A stretch of DNA of 64,000 nucleotides from Cyrtodaria siliqua (lineage: Eukaryota > Mollusca > Bivalvia > Adapedonta > Hiatellidae): NCBI GenBank assembly GCA_037043455.1, contig JAWPHD010000292.1, forward strand, positions 124,001 to 188,000. Reading direction: 5' to 3'. The position numbers and the translations under genes were made by a program. This document shows positions 47,311-58,296 of the stretch, one piece after another. The notes under the pieces are model-generated. The model was not told the origin of the DNA and searched no databases. It saw nothing but the letters and a program-made list of their open reading frames with translations. Numbering within the stretch: position 1 is the stretch's first letter; every line of letters begins with the position of its first letter.

Positions 47311-48195
47311 GACAGACATTAAGTTTACACAAATTTTCATTACACAACACACAATGATTTTTTTAATCATATTTCGAGGTGAATTGTAAGAACAGGCCAA
47401 TTTCTGTTTGATTTATACTCGCTGGTAAATAGCGGTTATACATGATCTGGTGTTCCGAGTTTTTTGCTCGTTTTACGCTGGAAAAAAGGAGTAAACAGTA
47501 GTTTTGGATAATGCGCAATCCTCCAAGTCCAAAATGACGGGGATAAAAGTGTGCGGTGTCTGCCGACAAATACGGTAACTCCGAAACAAATATTCCTGCC
47601 CTGTGCTGGATGGTTGTATCTGCCTGTTTATGCCCATAACATGTATATATGGTTATAAGGTAGGGATCTCAACAGTTTCCAAGTCATGGTCCAGGAGTTA
47701 TGTCCTCAGGGGTGGGGATAGACTATGCCGGTTGGACGGTTGTATCCATCTGTTCATGCCCAGTAAGTGTATATTATGGTAAAAGTGTGAGGATCTCAAC
47801 AATTTCCAAGTTATGACCCTGAGCGGGACCAGATTTGACCCCATGGTTATAGTTTAAAAAACTTGGTAGAGGACCATCAGCTTATTTTACATTCAATATA
47901 AGCTGTGCCTTGTGGTTTCAGGGAAGATTTAAAAAGTCCATGCAGAACATGCAAAATCTCTTATACAAACTTTGCATCCCAGGGTGCAGACATTTTTGAC
48001 CCCTGGGACTGCATTGGAACAAACTTGATAGTCTAGGGGCAACCATTAATAAAGAAAACTGTTGAAATCTATCACAATAACTCACTTTGAGCTTTCGTCT
48101 TAGGAGAGCCAAAAACATACACAAAGAATTTTGAGCAGGGCTGAGTGGGGCTGAATGGGGCTAGGTAAGGTCTGACTAATATCACTTATACATAC
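47311..48195. repeat. Formin intron; inverted relative of the 24990 repeat at 47590-47850
   Basis: 47590-47850 contains 'tgttcatgcccagtaagtg', 'ggttgtatccatctg' and 'tttccaagttatgac', which are reverse complements of the 24990-26110 units. The rest shows no recognised feature. Confidence 0.65.
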
Positions 48196-48248
48196 CTGAA
48201 GAACTTTTCTTAAATCTTGTAACTCTTGATTCAGCAATACATTAGAAA
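48196..48248 (-). CDS. DAAM: Formin FH2 exon 6
   Basis: 53 nt between acceptor 'tatttgacag' and donor CAG|GTATGT. Its first two bases complete the codon split by exon 5 (giving F). It then encodes SNVLLNQELQDLRKVLQ in the FH2 region that pairs helices near the end of the domain, comparable to the 'L..EI..LR..L' stretch of DAAM. The phases agree with both neighbours, which supports so small an exon. Confidence 0.85.
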
Positions 48249-48650
48249 CTGTCAAATACAGAGAAATACAGAACTGATTAATTAAGCCTTGAAGTAAATA
48301 ATGACTTATTCACCCCATTTAGTATACACGGTGCTATTCTATATCTATAAATGCTTACCCCCCAACCCACCACACCAGTGGAAAACCCCAGGGAATTACA
48401 CAAATACTCCTCAAAATAATTAATGGATCATGTTTAGATTTTGGTCATTGTTTTAAAGTCCTGCAATTGAACAATTTACTTTCGTTTTGCAATGTTTAAG
48501 TTTAGTTGTGTTCTTTTACAATTTTTGAGTTACACATGTATTAACTTTTATATGAAATATGAAATTCAAAATATTAAAGATTATGTAATTATTACTGTTG
48601 TATTTTGTGGTCCTTAGATTACTTTGAGGAGTATATGTAATTCCAATCTC

Positions 48651-48898
48651 GTCTCCGTGGCCGAATGGTTGACGTTGCATTGTAAACCTTCGCCTCTCAC
48701 CGCTGCATTTCGAATCCCACTAAGAGCTCGACTTGTGAGGAAGTGTCGATTCTTATGGATGGCAAGAGGTGTAAAGAACTGGTTCTAACCAGGAAAAGTG
48801 GATGGTCCGCCTCCACCCCAAATTTTTTTTGACTGTTTGACCGTCATATATAACTTTACATGTGTTGAAAATGACGTAAAACATCATACAAACAAACT
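48651..48898 (+). mobile_element. tRNA-derived SINE (family A), second copy
   Basis: Same layout as 3632-3885. The A box TGGCCGAATGG is intact, the B box is damaged (TTTCGAATCCC), and the body words 'tcgattctta(t/c)ggat' and 'ctggttcta(a/c)ccagga' are shared. It lies in the intron between formin exons 5 and 6, antisense to the gene. Confidence 0.85.
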
Positions 48899-49110
48899 TT
48901 AACTATCAAATTCCTCTAGGCATGAGTAATAAAACTTTCCTATCCCCCATGTCACCATTCTTTTTGGTTTTATTTCTGCGTAGACGGCATTAATTGTGAT
49001 AGTATGTTCTACTATACTATCTGATGACTGGTGGGTCTAAAAGAATTACTGACTCCCCATACTAGACATTCAGGTTATCCAATCAACAGTTATTTTCATG
49101 TGCACTCATT

Positions 49111-49497
49111 CTAACAATGCACTGTGCAAACATCTACAATATTTAGATTTGCTCTTTGGCAGTTTGATATTCTGCAGGTATCCAGCACTGTTGAGCATTT
49201 AATTTGTGATCAGAGTACCAGCTAGTATACTATTCTATTCTAACAATGCACTTTGTAAACATCCACAATATTTAGATTTGCGCTTTGGCAGTTTGATATT
49301 CTGCAGGTATCCAGCACTGTTGAGCATTTAATTTGTGATCAGAGTACCAGCTAGTATACTATTCTATTCTAACAATGCACTGTGAAACATCTACAAGATT
49401 TAGATTTGCTCTTTGGCAGTTTGATATTGGTATCCAGTGCTGTTGAACATTCAATTTTTTAGCACAGTACTGGTATACATGTATCTAACAGGAAGTA
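49111..49497. repeat. 129-bp tandem repeat, three units
   Basis: Units start at 49111, 49240 and 49369 with 'ctaacaatgcact'. The first two are nearly identical; the third is shorter and more diverged. It is in the intron between exons 5 and 6. Confidence 0.92.
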
Positions 49498-49638
49498 AAA
49501 AAACTTAATCAATATATAGGCTGGCCCATGTAAGGGCAAGCCAACAAATAATTTTAGTATTATAAACTAAATCAAAGTGAATGCATGAGACAGTCACATG
49601 AGTATAAAACACAGTGAACCAGTCTGGCTATAACTTAC

Positions 49639-49768
49639 ATTTGGCTGCCTCGGGTACCGTCGTCAACTCCTCACCAACCGCTAACAATTCCTGAAACTTG
49701 TTGTGCACTGCCTCCGCCAGAACATGCAGGAATGTAAACTTGTTGTCCGATGTCTTTGTTATCTCTAA
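49639..49768 (-). CDS. DAAM: Formin FH2 exon 5
   Basis: 130 nt between acceptor 'gcgtttctttag' and donor AAT|GTAAGT. It encodes LEITKTSDNKFTFLHVLAEA, VHNKFQELLAVGEELTTV and PEAAK, and ends in phase 1. 'TK(T/S)SDNK.T.LH.L' is one of the most recognisable stretches of FH2 domains, and EEL..(V/I)P.AAK is close to DAAM. It follows exon 4 without a codon break. Confidence 0.92.
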
Positions 49769-50554
49769 CTAAAGAAACGCAATATTTCTTTGTTACATGG
49801 GTAATTCATTTCTCAGTAAAATTTTATCACAATAGAATTATAAAGTAACATCAATTTTTAAACATCTCATGTAGACTACAATTCAAAATGGTGTATCTAA
49901 GTTAAACGGTCCATTATTGTATTATTTATTTAGTCTGAGATGATAAAGAATACAGAGTAATATGTGGTAATTAAATTCCCACTCTTACAATTGGATAGAT
50001 TCCCCTGGTTTTATAACAGACTATATCTGCGCAGTAGTGCAAACTATACCTGCAGTATATGCAGAGCTTGACGTTAAGGACTGTCCACCTGCCCGGGGCA
50101 GGTAAAAGTTGGCTCTGCGCAGGTAAAGTCTCAAAGGCTCAATCCCGTCAGGCAACTTCAAAGCTGAGGGACAAGGACTATAGAATATGACAAAATATAA
50201 AAGACACCCATCGCTCTCTCAGAAAGGTGTTGTGAGAGTTATATCAGAACGGTCTAATACTCTTATAGCCTCTTATAGTATATCCTTATAAAATAAAAAC
50301 TTATGGTCATTTAGACTGGGCAACCAGAAAAATGCATGGGCAAGTAAATTTCAGAGTTAACTTGACCCATGGGCAAGCTGTCCGTAAAGCCCTGATATAG
50401 GGCATGCAAGCTGATGTCCTCATCTGCCGGACAAAGAGTAGGAGTTGGTCACTTGCTTACAACTGATCACAACATTTATATTTTTTAGTGTCTTGATTTT
50501 TTATTCCAGGTTGACCCCTACTAGTATGGGGATAACACCCCCTGCAGCACTTAC
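49769..50554 (-). other. Formin intron 4
   Basis: No recognised repeat or RNA gene. Confidence 0.7.
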
Positions 50555-50641
50555 TTGTGAGAGAAACTTAATCTTAAAGCCAGCTGCTTCCCCAACTCTC
50601 TGGTTCCCCTGGTTCATGTAGTTACCCATAGCCAATATCAA
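50555..50641 (-). CDS. DAAM: Formin FH2 exon 4 with GNYMN motif
   Basis: 87 nt, 29 codons, phase 0/0, between acceptor 'tatacattacag' and donor CAA|GTAAGT. The peptide is LILAMGNYMNQGNQRV then GEAAGFKIKFLSQ. GN(Y/F)(M/L)N followed by GFK(I/L) is the FH2 hallmark, in the part of the domain that receives the partner subunit's lasso. The segment between GNYMN and GFK is two or three residues longer than in most formins, so a small insertion (around NQRVGEA) is present. Conservation of the motif argues that the gene is functional. Confidence 0.95.
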
Positions 50642-50699
50642 CTGTAATGTATAGTCAACTTGAAAATAAATATTACTCGACTTGACATAGTGATCACAA

Positions 50700-52940
50700 G
50701 ACGGTATGTAGAGACATACTTCTAATGCAGCAGCACATAAACAAAGTCATGACACTATGGTATATACAGACACCTCTAATGCAGCAGCACATAAACAAAG
50801 TCATGACACTATGGTATATACAGACACCTCTAATGCAGCAGCACATAAACAAAGTCATGACACGATGGTATATACAGACACCTCTAATGCAGCAGCACAT
50901 AAACAAAGTCATGACACGATGGTATGTACAGACACCTCTAATGCAGCAGCACATAAACAAAGTCATGACACGATGGTATGTACAGACACCTCTAATGCAG
51001 CAGCACATAAACAAAGTCATGACACGATGGTATATACAGACACCTCTAATGCAGCAGCACATAAACAAAGTCATGACACGATGGTATGTACAGACACCTC
51101 TAATGCAGCAGCACATAAACAAAGTCATGACACGATGGTATGTACAGACACCTCTAATGCAGCAGCACATAAACAAAGTCATGACACGATGGTATGTACA
51201 GACACCTCTAATGCAGCAGCACATAAACAAAGTCATGACACGATGGTATGTACAGACACCTCTAATGCAGCAGCACATAAACAAAGTCATGACACGATGG
51301 TATGTACAGACACCTCTAATGCAGCAGCACATAAACAAAGTCATGACACGATGGTATGTACAGACACCTCTAATGCAGCAGCACATAAACAAAGTCATGA
51401 CACGATGGTATGTACAGACACCTCTAATGCAGCAGCACATAAACAAAGTCATGACACGATGGTATGTACAGACACCTCTAATGCAGCAGCACATAAACAA
51501 AGTCATGACACGATGGTATATACAGACACCTCTAATGCAGCAGCACATAAACAAAGTCATGACACTATGGTATATACAGACACCTCTAATGCAGCAGCAC
51601 ATAAACAAAGTCATGACACGATGGTATGTACAGACACCTCTAATGCAGCAGCACATAAACAAAGTCATGACACGATGGTATGTACAGACACCTCTAATGC
51701 AGCAGCACATAAACAAAGTCATGGCACGATGGTATGTACAGACACCTCTAATGCAGCAGCACATAAACAAAGTCATGACACGATGGTATGTACAGACACC
51801 TCTAATGCAGCAGCACATAAACAAAGTCATGACACGATGGTATGTACAGACACCTCTAATGCAGCAGCACATAAACAAAGTCATGGCACGATGGTATGTA
51901 CAGACACCTCTAATGAAGCAGCACATAAACAAAGTCATGGCACGATGGTATGTACAGACACCTCTAATGCAGCAGCACATAAACAAAGTCATGACACGAT
52001 GGTATGTACAGACACCTCTAATGCAGCAGCACATAAACAAAGTCATGACACGATGGTATGTACAGACACCTCTAATGCAGCAGCACATAAACAAAGTCAT
52101 GACACGATGGTATGTACAGACACCTCTAATGCAGCAGCACATAAACAAAGTCATGACACGATGGTATGTACAGACACCTCTAATGAAGCAGCACATAAAC
52201 AAAGTCATGACACGATGGTATGTACAGACACCTCTAATGCAGCAGCACATAAACAAAGTCACGACACGATGGTATGTACAGACACCTCTAATGCAGCAGC
52301 ACATAAACAAAGTCACGACACGATGGTATGTACAGACACCTCTAATGCAGCAGCACATAAACAAAGTCACGACACGATGGTATGTACAGACACCTCTAAT
52401 GCAGCAGCACATAAACAAAGTCACGACACGATGGTATGTACAGACACCTCTAATGCAGCAGCACATAAACAAAGTCACGACACGATGGTATGTACAGACA
52501 CCTCTAATGCAGCAGCACATAAACAAAGTCAAGACACGATGGTATGTACAGACACCTCTAATGCAGCAGCACATAAACAAAGTCAAGACACGATGGTATG
52601 TACAGACACCTCTAATGCAGCAGCACATAAACAAAGTCACGACACGATGGTATGTACAGACACCTCTAATGCAGCAGCACATAAACAAAGTCACGACACG
52701 ATGGTATGTACAGACACCTCTAATGCAGCAGCACATAAACAAAGTCACGACACGATGGTATGTACAGACACCTCTAATGTTGCAGCACATAAACAAAGTC
52801 ACGACACGATGGTATGTAAAGACACCTCTAATGCAGCAGCACATAAACAAAGTCACGACACGATGGTATGTACAGACACCTCTAATGCAGCAGCACATAA
52901 ACAAAGTCATGATAACTTGGTATGTACAGACATACCTCTA
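50700..52940. repeat. 54-bp minisatellite, 41 near-identical units
   Basis: The unit has 'atgcagcagcacataaac', 'aaagtcatgacacgatgg' and 'tatgtacagacacctcta'. Copies differ by one or two bases, and variants cluster (gtcatgacac to 52250, gtcacgacac after it). The 54-bp unit is stop-free in several frames, producing 738-codon frames on both strands (for example 50725-52941 plus, with an 18-residue repeat). These are artefacts of the unit. The array fills most of intron 3 of the formin gene. Confidence 0.97.
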
Positions 52941-53868
52941 ATGTAACAGCACATAAACAAAGTCATGACTTAAAGATTGTATGTAGAGAGACATACCTCT
53001 GATGCAACATCACATGAACAAAGTCATGACTTTAGATGGTATGTAGAGACATATCCCTAATGTAACAGCACATAAACAAAGTCATGGTAAGATTTTATGT
53101 AGAGACATACCTCTAATGTAACAGCACATAAGCAAAGTGATGAAAAGCTGGTATGTAGAGACATACCTCTAATGTAGTAGCACATAAAGTCATAACTTAA
53201 GATGGCATGTAGCTACATACCTCTAATGCTACAGCACATATAAGCAAATTAAGTTATGAAAATATGGTATGTAGAGACATACCTCTAATGTAACAGCACA
53301 GAAAGTCTTAACTTAAGATGGCATGTAGCTACATACCTCTAATGCTACAGCACATATAAACAAAGTTATGACAAGATGGTATGTAGAGACATACCTTTAA
53401 TGTAACAGCACAGAAAGTCTTAACTTAATATGGCATGTAGCTACATACCTCTAATGCTACAGCATATATAAGCAAAGTTATGACAAGATGGTATGTAGAG
53501 ACATATCTCTAATGTAACAGCACATAAACAAAGTCATGGTAAGACTTTATGTAGAGACATACCTCTAATGTAACAGCACATACACAAAGTCATGACTTAA
53601 GATGATATGTAGAGACAGATGGTATGTAGAGACATACCTCTGATGCAACAGCACATAAACAAAGTCATGACTTAAGATGGTATGTAGAGACATACCTCTT
53701 ATGCAGCAGCACACAAAGTCATGACAAATTGATGACCGTGTATTGCATGTAGAGACATGTCTAATGCCAACAGCATATAACAAATTGATGACCCTGTATT
53801 GCATGTAGAGACATGTCTAATGCCAACAGCACATAAAAAATGTGATGACTTTGTATGTAGAGACATAC
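52941..53868. repeat. Diverged units of the same array, each with a 5' splice-site copy
   Basis: About 16 units of 50-63 bp, less regular than the 41-copy block. On the minus strand most contain (C/T)(T/A)AGAG|GTATGTCTCTAC, the same sequence as the exon 3/intron 3 junction at 53869. The plus-strand form is 'gtagagacatacctctaatg'. Confidence 0.92.
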
Positions 53869-53937
53869 CTCTAAGATCTTGGAAAGTCGTTTGCTATGTC
53901 TCAATTCAAGTGAAGCTTTCCTTATATACTGGAGATG
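53869..53937 (-). CDS. DAAM: Formin FH2 exon 3
   Basis: 69 nt, 23 codons, phase 0/0, between acceptor 'tgtatatttcag' and donor GAG|GTATGT. It encodes HLQYIRKASLELRHSKRL and SKILE, the helix before the GNYMN helix ('I..AS.EL..S..L.KILE'). Its last six bases (TTAGAG) and the start of the intron are the sequence repeated through the array to its left. That makes correct recognition of this donor among many look-alikes an open point. Confidence 0.92.
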
Positions 53938-54044
53938 CTGAAATATACAAACAGTTATAATATACATTGAGCTTACATTTAATTTTAATTTAATATAGAA
54001 TTTATCAAATGAGTTGGATAAAATTATATGATGGGAGGCTGTGC

Positions 54045-54510
54045 TGAGTTGGGTGAGGGCCGAGTTGGGACTACCAGAGATGGATGAGGGCCAAGTTTGG
54101 ACTGACAGAGATGGGTGAGGGCAAAGTTGGAACTGCCAGAGATGGGTGAGGGCCAAGTTTGGACTGCCAGAGATGGATGAGGGCCAAGTTGGGACTGCCA
54201 GAGATGGATGAGGGCCAAGTTGGGACTGCCAGAGATGGGTGAGGGCCAAGTTGGGACTGCCAGAGATGGGTGAGGGCCAAGTTCGGACTGACAGAGATGG
54301 GCGAGGGCCAAGTTCGGATTGACAGAGATGGGTGAGGGCCAAGTTCGGACTGACAGAGATGGGTGAGGGCCAAGTTTGGACTGACAGAGATGGGTGAGGG
54401 CCAAGTTCGGACTGACAGAGATGGGTGAGGGCCAAGTTCGGACTGACAGAGATGGGTGAGGGCCAAGTTCGGAATGACAGAGATGGGTGAGAGCCAATCT
54501 TGGACTGCCA
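54045..54510 (-). repeat. 31-bp minisatellite, array A
   Basis: About 15 units of 'gatgggtgagggccaagtt' plus '(c/t)ggactgacaga'. G-rich on the plus strand. Open in all three minus frames because the stop-free unit cycles through them. Same unit as array B, in opposite orientation. Confidence 0.95.
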
Positions 54511-54689
54511 CACTAAAGTTGCTTCTGACGACACCTGTTAGATCAGTTACTTAATTAGGGCTATGCAAATGTACCAAGTACTTTTAGCATGTATTACATG
54601 TTATGTTACTTTTTGTATATTTATTTTTTTGTAGAATGACATTCCGTCAACCGAAGAAATGTTACCTATTGAAATGTATGAGTGGTTTT

Positions 54690-56265
54690 CTGTCACCCAT
54701 CTCTGACAGTCCCAACTTGGCCCTCACCCATCTCTGGCAGTCCCAACATGGCCCTCACCCATCCCTGTCAGACCCAACTGGGCCCTCACCCATCTTCGTC
54801 AGACCCAACTTGGCCCTCACCCATCTCTGTCAGACCCAACTTGGCCCTCACCCATCTCTGGCGGTCCCAACATGGCCCTCACCCATCACTGTCAGACCCA
54901 ACTTGGCCCTCACCTATCTCTGTCAGACCCAACTTGGCCCTCACCCATCTCTGTCAGACCCAACTTGGCCCTCACCCATCTCTGGCGGTCCCAACATGGC
55001 CCTCACCCATCCCTGTCAGACCCAACTTGACCATCACCCATCCCTTGCAGTCCGAAATTGCACCTCACCCATTTCTGACAGTACCAATGACCCTCACCCA
55101 TTTCTGACAGTCCCAATTTGACCCTCACATTTCTCTGGCAGTCCCAGTTTGACCCTCATCCATCTCTGACAGTCACAACTTGGTCCTCACCCATCTCTGG
55201 CTGTCCCAACTTGGACCTCACCCATCTCTGGCTGTCCCAAATTGGGCCTCACCCCATCTCTGGCAGTCCCAACTTGGCCCTCACCCATCTCTGGCAGTCC
55301 CAACTTGGACCTCACCCATCTCTGGCTGTCCCAAATTGGGCCTCACCCCATCTCTGGCAGTCCCAACTTGGCCCTCACCCATCTCTGGCAGTCCCAACTT
55401 GGCCCTCACCTATCCCTGTCAGACCCTACGTGGCCCTCAACCATCTCTGTCAGACCCAACTTGGCCCACACCCATCTCTGTCAGACCCAACTTGGCCCTC
55501 ACCCATCTCTTGCAGTCCCAACATGGCCCTCACCCATCCCTGTCAGACCCAACTTGGCCCTCACCCATCTCTGTCAGACCCAACTTGGCCCTCACCCATC
55601 TCTGGCAGTCCCAACTTGGCCTCACCCATCTGTTAGACCCAACTTGGCCCTCACCCATCTCTGGCAGTCCCCGCTTTGTCCTCACCAATCTCCGGCAGTC
55701 CCAATTTGACCCTCACCCATCTCTGGCAGTCCCAAAGTGGCCCTCACCCATCTATGGCAGTCCCAAGTTGGCCCTCATCCATCCCTGTCAGACCCAACTT
55801 CACAATCACCCATCTCTTGCAGTCCCAAATTGCACCTCACCCATTTCTGACAGTCCCAATGACCCTCACCTATTTCTGACAGTCCCAATTTGACCCTCAC
55901 CTTTCTCTGGCAGTCCCTGTTTGACCCTCATCCATCTCTGACAGTCACAACTTGGTCCTCACCAATCTCTGGCAGTCCCAAATTGGACCTCACCCATCTC
56001 TGGCTGTCCCAACTTGGACCTCACCCATCTCTGGCTGTCCCAAATTGGGCCTCACCCCATCTCTGGCAGTCCCAACTTGGCAATCATCCATCTCTGGCAG
56101 TCCCAATGGTCCTCACCAATCTCTGGCCATCCCAATTTGACCTCATCCATCTCTGACAGTCCCAACTTGGCCCTTAACCATCACTGTCAGACCCAAATTG
56201 ACTCTCAACCATCTCTGTATGACCCAACTTGGCCCTCACCTATCTCTGGCAGTCCCAAAATTGCC
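54690..56265 (+). repeat. 31-bp minisatellite, array B, inverted relative to A
   Basis: About 50 units of 'ctcacccatctctg(g/a)cagt' plus 'cccaacttggc', less uniform than array A, with spacer variants such as 'ctgtcagacc'. A larger segment recurs: the block near 55060-55200 and the block near 55830-55970 both contain a run ending in 'tgacagtcacaacttggtcc'. The array fills intron 2 of the formin together with array A. Confidence 0.95.
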
Positions 56266-56347
56266 TCTTGTTTGTCATATTTATCATCATTCCATCTGCA
56301 ATAATCCAAAGTAGGCCCCAACCCATCTCTGGCAATCACAAACTGGT

Positions 56348-56977
56348 GCTGATGGGGTCATTGTCGTACCGGGTACTGCAGAAAGGCACCCGGGGTACAT
56401 TAATTTTATGTGTACAGAAACATACCAGAAAATCATCGAAATCAAGAAAGGCCCCCAAATATACATAAATGTACCCGAGACAAAATACAATGTCGTAACG
56501 CGTTCTATTACTTCACAGAAACGAAACTTTCATCGTTTACAAAGTTTGATTGATTCACTTTTTAAAAGCCGCTAACAGTTGCCTCCACCTTAAAGGAATG
56601 CAGTTGGTCTAAATATTTGACCAACTCTTCTATAATGACAAGCTGCATATCTGTTTACTTTTTTGCGCGGGGTTTGATGATTTACAACTTCCAGTTTTAC
56701 GACAGTACGTTCTGTATATTAATACTAACTATGGCAGCCTAATATGTTTTAAGAACAATAGCGCAATAGTTAATGATAAACACTTTTGTTTAAGCAGTTG
56801 TTTTATCAAGTTCTAAATTGTTTCAATTCCGCCAATGAGATCTTGTTTGTCCGGGTACGTTTTCTGTATATTTGGGGGCCGTTCTGGAATTCAAAGATTT
56901 TCGAGTACATTTCTGTATACATAAATGTACCCCGGGTACCTTTCTGTAGTACCCGATACGACAATGACCCCATCAGC
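56348..56977. mobile_element. Fold-back element with 8-9 bp target duplication
   Basis: The arms begin GCTGATGGGGTCATTGTCGT and end with the near complement (CGACAATGACCCCATCAGC). They continue imperfectly for about 130 bp each side ('ggcccccaaatata', 'cataaatgtaccc'). CAAACTGG lies at 56339-56346 and again at 56978-56985; with the next base it is an 8-of-9 match. The ~350-bp centre is single copy with no open frame. It may be Mutator-like by the size of the duplication. Confidence 0.8.
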
Positions 56978-57221
56978 CAAACTGGCCACTTGCCCATTTC
57001 CAGAAGTCCCATCTTGGGTAGTTCTGAACTGGCCCCTCAAATATCTCTTGCGGTTCCAAATTGGACCTTCACCCATCTAGAGTTTTCTAAAATTCACCCC
57101 TCTCTCACCATCCGAAGTTGGGTAACTTAAATTTAAATGAATATGTATATAAGCATATTGTGCCACCACTGATAAGATTTCTTTCTAGTAGATATCAGTT
57201 TCAAATGTTCGCCATAATTAC

Positions 57222-57308
57222 CTCTTTCATTTCGGTTATTTTCTCTTGAAAGTTTCCCTTGAATACTAGTGCCTTCAGACGCTGCTCATACCCTGGTACC
57301 CTGCTCAT
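57222..57308 (-). CDS. DAAM: Formin FH2 exon 2
   Basis: 87 nt, 29 codons, phase 0/0, between acceptor 'gttctacaccag' and donor GAG|GTAATT. The peptide is MSRVPGYEQRLKALVFK then GNFQEKITEMKE. MSR...Y.QRL..L.FK..F.E is very close to DAAM ('EMSRI..YQQRLQSL.FKKKF'). The ATG at its start is an internal codon, because exon 1 joins in frame upstream. Confidence 0.92.
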
Positions 57309-57349
57309 CTGGTGTAGAACAATATGATCCATTATCATGAAATGACAGA

Positions 57350-57870
57350 ATAGAAGGCCATGGCCTACATGTCTAGCCCTATTGTAAAGTAGTTCAGACT
57401 TTTGATTAACCAACACCAATGTCAATCCCAAGGGATATTCATTCCTTACATACTTAATATTTAATTAATGACATTAGCAGTGGAGGATGCATGTCACAGC
57501 AGAGAATGGACATTTCATTGACAATTTGTCACAGTGACCAGAAATTCGTCATATATGTTAGACGCATATAAGGAACATTCTGGCAGAGTTTGGTGAACTC
57601 CTGCAAGAAAAAAGCAAGATACGCATGTCGTAGCGGAGACCAAAAGTGACCTATATTTCATCCAAAGTAGGTCACAGCGACTTGAAATTGTGTATGTGAC
57701 GCTAGATTCATATTCTGGTGGAGTTTGATGAAAATCCTGCAAGTAACAAAGAAGATATTAATAAATGAAAATCAGACGCACAGAGACAGACAATTGGGCA
57801 AACCGAAACACATACACCCGGACGACATTGCTAAGTCGAGATCCGTAAACGGGCTTGACAATAAAAACAA
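57350..57870. repeat. Dispersed repeat, partner of 36010-36425
   Basis: It contains 'agaaggccatggcctacatg', 'gcaagatacgcatgtcgtag' and 'gaaaatcctgcaagtaac' in the same order as the block at 36010. The two share roughly 400 bp. It sits in formin intron 1. Confidence 0.75.
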
Positions 57871-58227
57871 TATTTATCATTCCTTTTTAGATATTCTAAA
57901 GTACAATACACTGTCCACTATTTAAGTGAATTGTTAACATGTTGACATCCATCGTGGATTAGCGAGTCTCAGCCAACTTTAAATATTACAGCAAAATAAA
58001 TCCATTTTCTCCAATTGTAGGGGACAATGTCCCCCACCACGGATCACTGGCTAGGTGCCCATTTCTCCAATTTTAGGCTGTGCTTGTATCAGAGGTAAGA
58101 CTTGGGATATTTAAAGTGAGAATGTGAACTGAAGTGTGAAGAGAAGAATTATAATTATTTTGTTTACCACATCCTTCGAAAGTAAGTGATGTTTTCATAA
58201 CAATTAAAAGTAGCATTGGTACATTAC

Positions 58228-58296
58228 CTCGTATGTAAATCTGTCAGGTTGACTCAGTTCTTCTATTTCCCCACTGTAGGAATCTAGTAGCTCCAT
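58228..58296 (-). CDS. DAAM: Formin FH2 exon 1 of those seen
   Basis: 69 nt, 23 codons, phase 0/0, between acceptor 'attatacacag' and donor GAG|GTAATG. It encodes MELLDSYSGEIEELSQPDRF then TYE. The DRF(T/L)YE ending runs straight into MSRVPGYEQRL of exon 2, as in DAAM formins. The methionine is not the protein start: a full DAAM has a GTPase-binding/DID region, a proline-rich FH1 segment and the N-terminal third of FH2 before this point. Those exons must lie beyond 58296, and none was found up to 64000. Confidence 0.88.

Noticed and set aside
50694..52946. Three ~730-738 codon frames on both strands
   Set aside because: Same cause in the 54-bp array, which is intronic to the formin.
53761..56304. 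Proline/serine-rich repeat frames (e.g. WPSPISV, LALTHL)
   Set aside because: The 31-bp unit cycles through all three frames, and both flanking sequences are introns between formin exons 2 and 3.
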